The notes: generated by a model from the sequence alone, not told the origin. Numbered from the stretch's first letter, positions 1 through 8,228 are shown. The stretch is 19,069 nucleotides of DNA from an uncultured Eubacteriales bacterium (GCA_934385225.1 CAKRPQ010000033.1:1-19069); one strand, 5' to 3'. Program-made: numbers and translations.

Positions 1-432
1 CGGCGAAAGTGCCGAAACTGAGCAGCAACCGAGCCTCTTGTATATACCGGGAGAATCTGTTTTCAGGTGGCGGGTGACGGTTATGTTCTTAACTGTAAGC
101 GGTCCTATCGCGTCTGCTGTTATTTCTTCGTTGCCTATGCCCGCAATGAGAACCGAAAAATTTTCGTCGATCTGTTTTGATGTTTCGTTCATAAGCATTT
201 TCCGTATTTCCGACGCGATTACGGTTGAAGCACGGTCTCGGTCGGCACCGTCCGTTTTCCAAAGAGCCTTTTGGCAGACCGTGACGTATCTGCCTCCGTT
301 TTCCGAGGCTATTTCGGTAATGCGTAATCCGCCCGACTGCTCGCTTCGAAGTATGCCCGTGTTTTCGCTGTGTGAACTTTTTCTTTTAACGATATTTTCA
401 AGTGCAAGATCCGAACGTGTGTATTTTGACAT
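1..432 (-). CDS. gpr: Germination protease GPR, N-terminal part (runs off left edge)
   Basis: GPR is the aspartic-type endopeptidase (family A25) that degrades small acid-soluble spore proteins when an endospore germinates. It is made as a zymogen in the forespore. The 144 visible residues begin MSKYTRSDLALENIV, matching the RTDLA-type start of the family. Around residues 94-123 they contain LIAGIGNEEITADAIGP and then ITVTRHL, the family's best conserved block. D107 in TADAIGP is in the block that carries one catalytic aspartate in Bacillus GPR (my alignment by eye). The start is ATG at 430-432, with GGAGGA eight bases upstream (441-446, minus strand). The C-terminal part lies beyond the window. 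It is transcribed away from the lipoprotein gene at 637, with a 204-base gap between them. The plus-strand ORF across the same bases is a shadow. Identification is firm from the conserved block. Confidence 0.9.
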   Translation of the reverse strand, partial: MSKYTRSDLALENIVKRKSSHSENTGILRSEQSGGLRITEIASENGGRYVTVCQKALWKTDGADRDRASTVIASEIRKMLMNETSKQIDENFSVLIAGIGNEEITADAIGPLTVKNITVTRHLKTDSPGIYKRLGCCSVSALSP

Positions 433-485
433 TGAGTTTGTCCTCCGATAGGCGATATATAAATTTTTTATTATTCAAAATAACC

Positions 486-514
486 AATAATGAGGTGCAT
501 AATTTGTGCAATTC
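486..514 (-). promoter_or_regulatory. Candidate forespore (sigma-G/F-like) promoter for gpr
   Basis: Reading the minus strand, GAATT (510-514) and CATTATT (486-492) are separated by 17 bases. They lie 53 bases upstream of the gpr start codon. This resembles the G-AT- / CAT--TA pattern of sigma-G and sigma-F promoters in Bacillus, with mismatches in both boxes. Known gpr genes are expressed in the forespore, so the location is reasonable. The match is by eye in very AT-rich DNA. Confidence 0.3.
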
Positions 515-545
515 TCCAAATATTTTTTTGTTTGGCGACAAAATC

Positions 546-574
546 TTGATTATGTAACAATTTAATGGTATAAT
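546..574 (+). promoter_or_regulatory. Sigma-A promoter for the lipoprotein gene
   Basis: TTGATT (546-551) and TATAAT (569-574) are separated by exactly 17 bases, and the -10 is preceded by TGG (an extended TGn -10). Transcription would start near 581, leaving a leader of about 56 bases before the ATG at 637. That is too short for a typical riboswitch. Confidence 0.8.
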
Positions 575-617
575 ATGCAGTGTACTTATTGTGCGCCTAT
601 TTTATTTTTATATTCAC

Positions 618-622
618 GGAGG
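618..622 (+). promoter_or_regulatory. Ribosome binding site with long spacing
   Basis: GGAGG (618-622) is the only Shine-Dalgarno match upstream of the lipoprotein gene. It is 14 bases from the ATG at 637, longer than the 5-10 bases of the other genes here. No ATG, GTG or TTG lies in frame at better spacing. An ATG at 580 sits at the predicted transcription start and cannot use this site. Confidence 0.55.
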
Positions 623-636
623 TTATCCAAATTATT

Positions 637-2343
637 ATGACTAAACGGTTGCTTGCTATGCTGTTTTGCATCGCTATGATAGTTTCCGCATTCACCGGCT
701 GTTCATCGTATGACCCCGATGAGGATGTGGGAGAGACGATAAATCTCAGCCTTTCCGAAGAACTTTATGAGTTCGATCCCATGTACGCTTATCGTTCGAC
801 GGAAGCCACTCAGATGGCGAAACTCATGTACGCTACGCTTTTCACGGTGAACGAGAAAGGTAAGCTTGAAAAGGATCTTGTAAAGAAATACGAGATAGTA
901 AACGATTCCGATAAGGAAATTTACAGGATCGACATTGAACTCAGGGATACCTGCTGGTCGGACGGAAATAAGGTCAGCGCAAGCGACATTCTTTACGCAT
1001 GGAAGCGTATTCTTAACCCGAAAACGGTTTCGGACGCTGCGGTGCTCCTTTATGATATAAAAAATGCTTATGATGCAAAGAACGGCAATTGCTCCGTCGA
1101 TGATATAGGCGTAAACGCGATAAATACCACGACGCTCCAAATCAGCTTTGACGAGCCGATAGATTTCGAGGCATTTCTCTATAACCTCGCAAGCCCTTGC
1201 CTTGCGCCTGTAAGAGAAACCGTTGTTGCAAATAACCCCGACTGGTCAAAGAAGGTTGCAACAACCGTTTGCAGCGGACCTTTCACGCTCCGCGAGGTTG
1301 CGTATGGCAAATCGCTCACACTTGAAAGAAACTCTTATTATAAACGCAACAGAGACAAGGACAGCATTAAAAAGGCTGTCACACCTTACAGACTTGTGTT
1401 TGACTTCACAAAGTCGGAAGCGGATCAGCTTAAAGCGTTTGAAAACGGCGATATAGCCTATATTGCCAACATTCCGACGTCAAACCGTGCGGATTACGAA
1501 AAAAAAGCGGAAACCGCAAACGCGCTTTCAACGCTTTCCTGCTATATAAACACAAATAACGAATTGCTTGCAGATGCAAATGTTCGCAAGGCACTTTCTC
1601 TTGCGGTTGACAGAAACGCGATTGCCGAGAAACTCGTTTTCGCAAAGGCTGCAACGGCACTTGTTCCGTCGGGCGTTTTCGAGGGCAGTAAGTATTCGAA
1701 AAAGGACTTCCGTTCGGTCGGCGGCGATTACCTTTCCGCGACAGCAAATACCGATGAAGCGAAGAAACTTGCAAACGGCGGTTCGTTCTCTATAACGATA
1801 CAGGATAATGAGGCAGACGAGGCTGTTGCCGAAATGCTCAAAACAGCATGGGAGTCCATCGGATTCAAAGTCGATATTGTAAAGCTCTCTCATACCGATA
1901 ACGATGATATTCTCAAAGGCGAAACAGAACCGTCTAAGGATTATTATGACGACGCATATCTTGAAGCTCTTCAAAACGGAGATTTCGATGTAATGCTTGT
2001 CGATGTAAGTGCTACGGCACCTTCTGCATTTTCAGTTCTCGCTCCGTATGCTGCGGGATATTCCTGCCGCGATATGAAGTTTGAGGTTGATTCCTACGAA
2101 GAGGCAGTCAACGTAACGGGATATGAAAGCGAAGAATATAATAAACTCATCGACGCGGCATATGCCGAGAAAAAGACTTCTGCGAGAAACAAGATCCTTC
2201 ATGATGCCGAAAAGCTCATTATGGAAGATCTTCCCGTAATTCCGCTTGTATTTACCGAAAACGCATATGTATCGGACGGTCTCGGTAAGCTTACAACAGA
2301 TTTCTTCGGTTGCACATCATTTACAAAGACGACTGTAAAGTAA
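637..2343 (+). CDS. Peptide-type ABC transporter substrate-binding lipoprotein (SBP family 5, OppA/DppA-like)
   Basis: Probable extracytoplasmic receptor for an oligopeptide or related ABC importer, 568 aa, the usual size for SBP_bac_5 proteins. Residues 1-22 are a lipoprotein signal: MTKR, a hydrophobic stretch, then AFTGC with C22 as the lipidated cysteine. Family features follow: CWSDGNKVSASDILYAW (106-122), SGPFTLREVAYG (213-224), LERNSYYK (229-236), ADANVRKALSLAVDRNAIAEKL (312-333) and DLPVIPLVF (531-539). I start at 637 because this gives a proper signal peptide; the in-frame ATG at 580 would put 19 extra residues before it and lies at the transcription start. The gene stands alone between its own promoter and a terminator, with no permease or ATPase gene beside it. 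The substrate cannot be told from sequence; peptides are the default for the family. Confidence 0.88.
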   Translation: MTKRLLAMLFCIAMIVSAFTGCSSYDPDEDVGETINLSLSEELYEFDPMYAYRSTEATQMAKLMYATLFTVNEKGKLEKDLVKKYEIVNDSDKEIYRIDIELRDTCWSDGNKVSASDILYAWKRILNPKTVSDAAVLLYDIKNAYDAKNGNCSVDDIGVNAINTTTLQISFDEPIDFEAFLYNLASPCLAPVRETVVANNPDWSKKVATTVCSGPFTLREVAYGKSLTLERNSYYKRNRDKDSIKKAVTPYRLVFDFTKSEADQLKAFENGDIAYIANIPTSNRADYEKKAETANALSTLSCYINTNNELLADANVRKALSLAVDRNAIAEKLVFAKAATALVPSGVFEGSKYSKKDFRSVGGDYLSATANTDEAKKLANGGSFSITIQDNEADEAVAEMLKTAWESIGFKVDIVKLSHTDNDDILKGETEPSKDYYDDAYLEALQNGDFDVMLVDVSATAPSAFSVLAPYAAGYSCRDMKFEVDSYEEAVNVTGYESEEYNKLIDAAYAEKKTSARNKILHDAEKLIMEDLPVIPLVFTENAYVSDGLGKLTTDFFGCTSFTKTTVK

Positions 2344-2359
2344 AATAAAATACAATAAC

Positions 2360-2395
2360 AAAAACTCCGTATGAAGCAAATCATACGGAGTTTTT
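2360..2395. terminator. Bidirectional intrinsic terminator between convergent genes
   Basis: A perfect 14-bp inverted repeat (2361-2374 with 2381-2394, core ACTCCGTATGA) flanks a six-base loop AGCAAA. Five T follow on the plus strand (2391-2395) and five A precede it (2360-2364), giving a matching T-run on the minus strand. It is 17 bases past the lipoprotein stop and 13 bases past the dehydrogenase stop, so it can end both converging transcripts. Confidence 0.92.
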
Positions 2396-2407
2396 ACATA
2401 TAAAATT

Positions 2408-3355
2408 TCAATCTACTCTGTTTCGCTTTTCGCCGCCAAGAAAGGCTTTCATATTTTTGGTCATTTCGCAAAGAAGCCGCGTCCGCGTTTCGAACGCACC
2501 CCAGGCAATGTGGGGCGTGAGGCAGACGTTCGGAAGTGAAAGCAGGGAAGCCATAGGGTGGTTTTCCCCGAACGGTTCTTCCGAGTAGACGTCGCAGCCA
2601 AAGCCCGCAATCTTTTTTTCGATAACGGCGCGCGCGACTTCGGCTTCGTCCGTGACGGCACCGCGTGCAACATTTATAAGTATCGCGGATTTTTTCATTT
2701 CGTCAAGTTGTTTTTTGCCGATAAGTCCTCGTGTCGAGTCGTTTAACGGAGTGTGTATTGAGATGATGTCAGACTTTTTGCAGAGCGTGTCGATGTCCGT
2801 GCATTCGTATCCGACCTCAGGAGTGCGCTTGAAGGCGATTATGTGACAGCCGAGCGCTTCGGCAATTTTTGCAACTCTTTTGCCTATGTTGCCGAGTCCC
2901 ACTATACCCCATGTTTTTCCCGCAATTTCGGAAAATTGAGGAGTGAGCCTGTTCGGGATACCCGATTCGGAGTATTTTCCCGATTTAACATAATCGGTGT
3001 ATTCGCCTAGGTGCATAATGAGTTCAAGCGCCATGGCGACAGTCAGCTGCGCCACGCAATCGGTAGAATATCCGGGAACATTAGCCACGGCTATGCCTTT
3101 TTCGCGGCATTTTTTAATATCTATGTTGTCAAATCCTGTTGCAGCCTCGCAAACGAGTTTTAAGTTCGGCGCTTTTTCTATCATTTCGGCCGTCAGTCTG
3201 AATTTGTTCTGGAAAATAACGTCTGTGTCTTTTGCGCGCGACGGAAATTCCTCCGCACTTGTCGAGTCGAATATTTCGACTTCTCCGAAAGCGTAAAGTG
3301 CCGAATAATCAAGGTCGTCTCCGATTGACGCCTTGTCAAGAACTGTAATCTTCAT
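2408..3355 (-). CDS. D-2-hydroxyacid dehydrogenase, glycerate dehydrogenase-like
   Basis: NAD-dependent oxidoreductase of the D-isomer-specific 2-hydroxyacid dehydrogenase family, 315 aa (family norm about 310-330), presumably cytosolic. The Rossmann motif GLGNIG is at 153-158. The catalytic triad is visible: R231 in NVARGA, E260 in SEEPF and H282 in TPHIAW. The sequence HIAWGAFETR after the catalytic histidine resembles hydroxypyruvate reductase/glycerate dehydrogenases (HprA) more than D-lactate or 3-phosphoglycerate dehydrogenases, so hydroxypyruvate/D-glycerate is the likeliest pair. That choice is inference. There is no C-terminal ACT domain, which argues against SerA. The start ATG overlaps the ruvB stop by four bases (ATGA), so it is probably translationally coupled to ruvB as last gene of the leftward operon. 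It has no obvious link to recombination. Confidence 0.88.
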   Translation of the reverse strand: MKITVLDKASIGDDLDYSALYAFGEVEIFDSTSAEEFPSRAKDTDVIFQNKFRLTAEMIEKAPNLKLVCEAATGFDNIDIKKCREKGIAVANVPGYSTDCVAQLTVAMALELIMHLGEYTDYVKSGKYSESGIPNRLTPQFSEIAGKTWGIVGLGNIGKRVAKIAEALGCHIIAFKRTPEVGYECTDIDTLCKKSDIISIHTPLNDSTRGLIGKKQLDEMKKSAILINVARGAVTDEAEVARAVIEKKIAGFGCDVYSEEPFGENHPMASLLSLPNVCLTPHIAWGAFETRTRLLCEMTKNMKAFLGGEKRNRVD

Positions 3356-4452
3356 TTAAGATCCTTTGTACCCTCATCAAAATTCATATTTATCTGTTCT
3401 GTATTTACTCTGTAATTAAGACCGAGATGTTCGTATGCAAGACGTGTCGCAACTCTTCCGCGCGGTGTACGGCTCAGATAGCCGATCTGCATAAGATAAG
3501 GCTCGTAAACGTCTTCGAGCGTCACCGCCTCCTCGCCGACGGTTGCGGCAAGCGTTTCAAGTCCGACAGGACCGCCGTCGTAGAATTTGATTATCGTTTC
3601 AAGCATTCTGCGGTCGATGTTGTCAAGTCCGAGCTCGTCGATTTCGAGTTTTCCGAGTGCGTAATTCGCAATATCGGAATTTATCACGCCGCTTCCTTTT
3701 ACCTGCGCAAAATCGCGAATTCGTTTTAACAGCCTGTTTGCGATACGGGGAGTTCCTCGCGATCGTGAGGCAATCTCGTATGCGCCGTCCTTTGTGATCT
3801 CCGTTTCGAGTATTTCCGCGCTTCGCGTGACGATTTTTGCCAGCTCTTCGGGAGAATATAATTCGAGCTTCAAAAGCACGCCGAACCTGTCGCGCAGAGG
3901 CGTTGACAGCTGACCCGCGCGCGTTGTCGCTCCGATAAGCGTAAATTTGGGCAGGTCAATTCTTATGCTTCTCGCGGCGGGACCTTTTCCGATTATAATG
4001 TCAAGCGCAAAATCCTCCATCGCGGGGTAGAGGATTTCTTCAACGTTTCTTGAAAGCCTGTGTATCTCGTCAATAAATAGAACGTCACCTTCGTTCAGAT
4101 TTGTGAGCAGTGCGGCGAGGTCGCCCTGTTTTTCTATGGCAGGGCCGCTCGTTATGCGAATGTTTACGCCGAGTTCGTTTGCGATTATTCCCGATAGCGT
4201 TGTTTTTCCGAGACCTGGAGGACCGTAAAGCAGAACGTGATCAAGAGTGTCCGAGCGCTTTTTTGCTGCGTCTATGTATATTTTCAGATTTTCTTTTGCC
4301 TTTTCCTGTCCGATGTAATCTTCAAGAGCTTTCGGGCGGAGAAGATTTTCGCTTGTTCCGTTGTTTTCGCCGTTTATTCCGAGATCTTCGGGGTTAAGAG
4401 TCCCCGACATTAAACGGTTTTCAAAATCAAATTCGTTTTCCGAATCAAACAT
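3352..4452 (-). CDS. ruvB: Holliday junction branch migration ATPase RuvB
   Basis: Hexameric AAA+ motor that, with RuvA, drives branch migration of Holliday junctions during recombinational repair. It is 366 aa. Walker A is GPPGLGKT (77-84), Walker B DEIH (128-131), sensor 1 GATTRAG (174-180), the arginine-finger segment PLRDRFG (185-191), and sensor 2 GTPRIANR (233-240). The C-terminal winged helix ends with YLMQIGYLSRTPRGRVATRLAY (319-340). The roughly 40 residues before LRPKALEDYIGQ are about 20 longer than in typical RuvB and rich in E, N and D. The start is nevertheless well supported by AAGGAAGGA at 4459-4467, which overlaps the ruvA stop codon. The gap to ruvA is 13 bases; the downstream dehydrogenase start overlaps by four. 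Confidence 0.98.
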   Translation of the reverse strand: MFDSENEFDFENRLMSGTLNPEDLGINGENNGTSENLLRPKALEDYIGQEKAKENLKIYIDAAKKRSDTLDHVLLYGPPGLGKTTLSGIIANELGVNIRITSGPAIEKQGDLAALLTNLNEGDVLFIDEIHRLSRNVEEILYPAMEDFALDIIIGKGPAARSIRIDLPKFTLIGATTRAGQLSTPLRDRFGVLLKLELYSPEELAKIVTRSAEILETEITKDGAYEIASRSRGTPRIANRLLKRIRDFAQVKGSGVINSDIANYALGKLEIDELGLDNIDRRMLETIIKFYDGGPVGLETLAATVGEEAVTLEDVYEPYLMQIGYLSRTPRGRVATRLAYEHLGLNYRVNTEQINMNFDEGTKDLK

Positions 4453-4465
4453 CAGTGATCCTTCC

Positions 4466-5086
4466 TTACTTCATCAGTTTTTTCAGAGCGAGCTTTATAA
4501 TATCTTCAATTTCAAGTCCCGATATGTCGATACCTTTGAGAGCAGCCACGGCTTCTGCTCTCGTATATCCGAGGACCACAAGCGCGTCCTGCGCCTCCGA
4601 GAGATTTCCGCGCGGAACGTCGGAGGAGACGAAAGAGCCGATTTTTGCCGCCTTGTCGGGATTTTCCTTTGATAACTTGTCTTTCAGTTCAAGGACTATT
4701 CTTGCTGCCGTTTTGGCACCGACACCGCTTGCTTTCGAGAGCGTTTTTGTATCCTCGGAACAGACCGCGAGGGCGAATTTTTCGGGGGTGAGAAGTGTCA
4801 GAACAGCCATTGCCGCCTTCGGACCTACGCCCGATACCGAGATAAGCATTTTGAACGCCGAAAGTTCTTCGCCCGAATAAAAACCGAAAAGTTCTATATC
4901 GTCCTCGCGGACAGCAAGATAGGTAAAGAGCTTTACCTGCTTTGCCTCGCCCGTAAGTGAATTTGCGGCGGGCAGTGCATCGTAGGTCGTACCGCTTATA
5001 GTCAGCTTGTACCCGACCCCGCCGACGTCAAGTACGGCAGTGCCGTTTTCTTTCAGAGCGAGTTTTCCGTTTATATAGTAGAACAT
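4466..5086 (-). CDS. ruvA: Holliday junction DNA-binding protein RuvA
   Basis: Tetrameric protein that grips the four-way junction and loads RuvB; 206 aa, normal for the family. Domain I is an OB fold starting MFYYINGKL and including DVGGVGYKL (20-28) and LFGFYSGEE (66-74). Domain II has two helix-hairpin-helix motifs, VSGVGPKAA (84-92) and ASGVGAKTA (119-127). After a flexible linker (about 140-160), domain III (EAQDALVVLGYTRAEAVAAL, 164-183) is the RuvB-binding module. The start ATG overlaps the stop of the upstream membrane-protein gene as TGATG, with AAGGAG ten bases before it, so translation is probably coupled. Confidence 0.98.
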   Translation of the reverse strand: MFYYINGKLALKENGTAVLDVGGVGYKLTISGTTYDALPAANSLTGEAKQVKLFTYLAVREDDIELFGFYSGEELSAFKMLISVSGVGPKAAMAVLTLLTPEKFALAVCSEDTKTLSKASGVGAKTAARIVLELKDKLSKENPDKAAKIGSFVSSDVPRGNLSEAQDALVVLGYTRAEAVAALKGIDISGLEIEDIIKLALKKLMK

Positions 5087-7935
5087 CAGTTTTCTTCTCC
5101 TTCGGTACTGCCCGTTCCGTTCTCTGTGACGATTGCACTGTCATCACAGTCGGGGACGAGTATCTTCATATCATCTTCGTTATATTCGGAAATCTTCTTT
5201 TTGGGCGGCATTTTCTTTTTCCTTGCGCCCCAAATGCAGAGCAGGACGAAAATAAGATTACAGATAAGCGTGCAGGTAAGCCCCAAAACAAAGCACTTCG
5301 GCATATATTTCATTTCAAGCGTATGTTCGCCCGCGTCCGCGATGTCGAAAGCGATCAAAGCGTCGAGAGTTTTGTAATAATCGACTTTTTTGCCGTCAAG
5401 ATATATATTCCAGCCCTCGTCGTAGGGAATAGTTGTGAGTATCGTCTGATCGTTCTTTTTGGTGTCAATGCTTCCTTTGAGATCGCGCTCCGTGTGTTCG
5501 GTGATTTCGAACTGCGTTTCCGCAAGTTTGGAAATTGCCTCTTTGAAGACGTCCATATCAAGGTAGTAGAGGCAGCAGGCATCTGTCTTGACATATATCT
5601 CGTTCTGCGCGACGGTAAGTGCAAGACGCATGGTGTCTCCCGCGTTGTGCGACGTTCCGACAGTGACTATGCGGTTTGTTTCGTTGCCGTAGAATGTGTC
5701 GAACGAAACGCTGTCAACTTTGAGTTTGACCTCTCGCGGGTATTCGCTCGGCAGATAGAAATAGTATTCGACATCCGATTTCGGAATGTCGTAATAGTAG
5801 TAAAGAATAGCCTCGCCCGAAGAATCGACGGGAGTATATTTGTAGTGCCCCGCGATATATGACTCATTCATATTGTAATAGGAGTAGTCCGACGCTTTTA
5901 CGGGCACGAAAACCTGTACGTCCTCGCCGATAAGCGCTGACATAAGCCCGTTGAGACGTTCATAAGGCGTGTCGCCTTCACCTATATCAAAGTCGTTTAA
6001 GCCCGAATCGACACCGTATGCTATCGAGAGTGCATAGGGGTTCAGATAGGCGGTATATTTGTCACCGTCGCTGTATGCTTCCTCGTAGTATCTGCTCCAA
6101 TCGTCCTCGGAAATAATGTATTTTATGCCGAGCAGAGAGTCGTTTACGGGCGTGCCGCCGAGATATTTCGACCAGTGTGATTTAGAGGCGTAACCCATAC
6201 GTGCGATGAACTTTATTGTTTCGGCGTTGAGGGTGGAGGTGGAGTTTGAAAGGCCTCTGATTTCGAGAGCCATGTTGTCGTTTGTTTTGCGGTGTTTCGT
6301 TTTCTCCATGCGGTAGAACGAGGTGTCGTTTTCCTGAACCGTTTCGACTATCGGTCTGATACCGCGGAGAAAATTGTTGTATGAGGAATATTTTGAATAG
6401 TAAACGTCATCGTTCAGAGCCAGGCAGTTTGAAAGACCGTTGCAGAATGCTTCGAGGCATATGAATATCATTAAAATAACCGCAACGTTTTCTTTCAGTT
6501 CGCGTTTTTTCATAAGGCAGAGGAATATGAGCGTAAGCCCGACAAAGAACAGCGAGAGCCATATGCCTTCAAAGTCCTTCATATTTTCGTAGTCGAATTT
6601 TTGAATGAGAATAAGAAAGGCGGTAAGGATACCCGCAATAGCAACAAAAGTTCCGGATTTTATTTTTTCGATTTCGGAGAAAGCCTTGTGTGCAAGAACG
6701 AGCAGGAAGAAGCACAGCATGAAACTGTATCTGTAATTAAGCCAGTTCGGGCGCTGGAAGCCGTGCCAGACGAGGTCGGCGGTACTGAGCGAGAAACTGA
6801 GGATAAAGAACAGAATAAAAATTCCCGATGCGATTTTTTCTCTTGCCGAAAATTTCTTCGAGAGGAAATAGACGGGTACAAGGAAGAGGGTAATTACTCC
6901 GCAGTAAACGAACGGCCAGCCTTCGGGGCGCACCGTGTCGTACGATCCGGGGAAGAATTTTGTAATGAGGTCGATAAAATCAAATCTGGATACAGGCGAA
7001 AAATTCGGATTTGAAAAGTTGTTCTTTCCGAAGCCGAGCGAATAGTACGCTGTCAAAATGATGAGCATAGCCATTCCGCAGGCGAGCGCAGAGTAAAGAA
7101 CGGTTCTTGTCAGTGCGCGGATAAAATGGCATTTTTCTGCCGTAGGGTTGATTTTTTCTTTCGGGGTTGCAAAGTAGTAATAAAAGAAATACGCCGCAAC
7201 GAAAATGCAGACCATATAGCCGATGTAGAAATTGCTGAATATCGAAAGCGCGAGGAAGAAAGTGAATATCTTGAACTTTTTCTCTTTGATCAGCTTTTCT
7301 ATGCCGAGCGCAACGAGCGGCAGCCACATAACGCAGTCGATCCACATGGTGTTGTGTTGCTGGACTATGCAGTAGGCAGAGAGCGCGTACAGAACGGAGA
7401 AGCAGATGACGGAGAGCTTGTTTGGTTTTTCGCTTGTCTTGTGAAGATATATGCCGAAGGTCAGACCGCAGCCGCCTGTTTTTAGAAGAAACAGGCAGAG
7501 AAGCGCTTCAAGCATTTTGTCCTTCGGAAACAGACAGACGATATATGAAAGCGGGCTGGCGATATAATAAGCAAATATACCCATAAATTCGCCGCCGAGC
7601 GCGCGCGAAAACGAGTAGAGAATGCTTGTGTCGCCGTGAACCCAGTTGCGAAGCGCTTCAAAGAAATAAACATACTGTCCGTTCAGATCGAGAACGAGTA
7701 CAGACCCGTCCCCGAAAGGGTGAATCTCCATCGAAAGATAGATGAGATACATTATCATAACGGGCAGAATAAACGCAAAAGCGAGATATGAGTACGGATT
7801 TCTTGCGATTTTCATAAAAAACGCCGAGAAAGAGTTTTTCTTTTTCCCGTCTGCGTCCGTTTCGTTTGTGATTTCGCTTGTTTCGCTGATTTCTATCTTT
7901 TCGTTTTCGATTTCGTTTTCGTTTTCGTTATCCAT
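5086..7935 (-). CDS. YfhO-family polytopic membrane protein (GT-C-like)
   Basis: Large integral membrane protein, 949 aa, of the YfhO family. These are GT-C-like proteins; some Firmicutes members are implicated in sugar decoration of wall polymers such as lipoteichoic acid, though the substrate here is unknown. Residues 1-35 are a charged, low-complexity cytosolic tail with N-E repeats. TM1 is about 50-68. The first outer loop carries SVLVLDLNGQYVYFFEALR (78-96), the family's hallmark, with D83 a candidate catalytic acid by analogy with GT-C enzymes. Many further membrane segments run to about residue 500, then a large outer domain, a last TM at about 881-902, a basic KKKMPPKKK stretch and an acidic tail. 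AAGGAAG lies about six bases before the ATG. It overlaps DUF951 by eight bases upstream and ruvA by one base downstream. Confidence 0.85.
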   Translation of the reverse strand: MDNENENEIENEKIEISETSEITNETDADGKKKNSFSAFFMKIARNPYSYLAFAFILPVMIMYLIYLSMEIHPFGDGSVLVLDLNGQYVYFFEALRNWVHGDTSILYSFSRALGGEFMGIFAYYIASPLSYIVCLFPKDKMLEALLCLFLLKTGGCGLTFGIYLHKTSEKPNKLSVICFSVLYALSAYCIVQQHNTMWIDCVMWLPLVALGIEKLIKEKKFKIFTFFLALSIFSNFYIGYMVCIFVAAYFFYYYFATPKEKINPTAEKCHFIRALTRTVLYSALACGMAMLIILTAYYSLGFGKNNFSNPNFSPVSRFDFIDLITKFFPGSYDTVRPEGWPFVYCGVITLFLVPVYFLSKKFSAREKIASGIFILFFILSFSLSTADLVWHGFQRPNWLNYRYSFMLCFFLLVLAHKAFSEIEKIKSGTFVAIAGILTAFLILIQKFDYENMKDFEGIWLSLFFVGLTLIFLCLMKKRELKENVAVILMIFICLEAFCNGLSNCLALNDDVYYSKYSSYNNFLRGIRPIVETVQENDTSFYRMEKTKHRKTNDNMALEIRGLSNSTSTLNAETIKFIARMGYASKSHWSKYLGGTPVNDSLLGIKYIISEDDWSRYYEEAYSDGDKYTAYLNPYALSIAYGVDSGLNDFDIGEGDTPYERLNGLMSALIGEDVQVFVPVKASDYSYYNMNESYIAGHYKYTPVDSSGEAILYYYYDIPKSDVEYYFYLPSEYPREVKLKVDSVSFDTFYGNETNRIVTVGTSHNAGDTMRLALTVAQNEIYVKTDACCLYYLDMDVFKEAISKLAETQFEITEHTERDLKGSIDTKKNDQTILTTIPYDEGWNIYLDGKKVDYYKTLDALIAFDIADAGEHTLEMKYMPKCFVLGLTCTLICNLIFVLLCIWGARKKKMPPKKKISEYNEDDMKILVPDCDDSAIVTENGTGSTEGEEN
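7900..7929 (-). repeat. Imperfect hexanucleotide repeat encoding an N-E tract
   Basis: Five tandem copies of AACGAA (the fourth is ATCGAA) start at codon 3 of the YfhO gene and encode NENENEIENE. Copy-number change would alter the tail by two residues per unit without shifting the frame. Confidence 0.8.
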
Positions 7936-8134
7936 TTTGAACTTCCTTTACGATTTTTTTGACTGCTTTTTCGAATTTGACGCGGTCAAGCGTCATGTCG
8001 CGTCCGCATTTTTCGCAAATCACGCGGACATCGCTGCCCGCACGCAGGATTTTGAATATTCTGCCGCCGCAAGGGTGGTCTTTTTTCATTTCGACGATGT
8101 CCCCTGCGTTTATTTTGAGAATTTTGTCGTTCAT
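7928..8134 (-). CDS. DUF951 family small protein with conserved cysteines
   Basis: A 68-residue soluble protein of the DUF951 family, common in Firmicutes and of unknown function. The sequence shows GDIVEMKKDHPCGG (11-24), then DVRVICEKCGRDM (35-47) and RVKFEKAVKK (51-60), the family's characteristic order. C22 in HPCGG and the C40-x2-C43 pair with H20 suggest a small metal-binding or nucleic-acid-binding fold; this is inference. The start ATG at 8132-8134 follows GGAG (8140-8143) by five bases. It is the first gene of the leftward operon and its last eight bases overlap the start of the YfhO gene, which suggests translational coupling. Confidence 0.85.
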   Translation of the reverse strand: MNDKILKINAGDIVEMKKDHPCGGRIFKILRAGSDVRVICEKCGRDMTLDRVKFEKAVKKIVKEVQNG

Positions 8135-8163
8135 AAAAACTCCGCAAATACAAATATATGTTT

Positions 8164-8192
8164 ATTATACCATAAAAAAATAATTTTGTAAA
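8164..8192 (-). promoter_or_regulatory. Sigma-A promoter of the leftward DUF951-yfhO-ruvAB operon
   Basis: On the minus strand TTTACA (8187-8192) and TATAAT (8164-8169) are 17 bases apart, with TGG directly before the -10 (extended -10). The start codon of DUF951 lies about 30 bases from the -10 box, leaving a very short leader. No other promoter is evident down to the terminator at 2360-2395. Confidence 0.8.
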
Positions 8193-8228
8193 CCGAATTT
8201 TTATAATATTATTATTTATAAAATGTGT

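Noticed and set aside
38..451. Open frame on the plus strand at the left edge
   Set aside because: It is antisense to gpr, whose protein has clear family motifs and a good ribosome binding site.
580..636. Upstream ATG extending the lipoprotein by 19 residues
   Set aside because: It coincides with the predicted transcription start and would bury the lipoprotein signal peptide behind extra residues.
433..636. Riboswitch or small RNA gene in the gpr-lipoprotein gap
   Set aside because: The leader from the predicted start is only about 56 bases and the rest is AT-rich with only weak 5-bp dyads (for example TTATT/AATAA).
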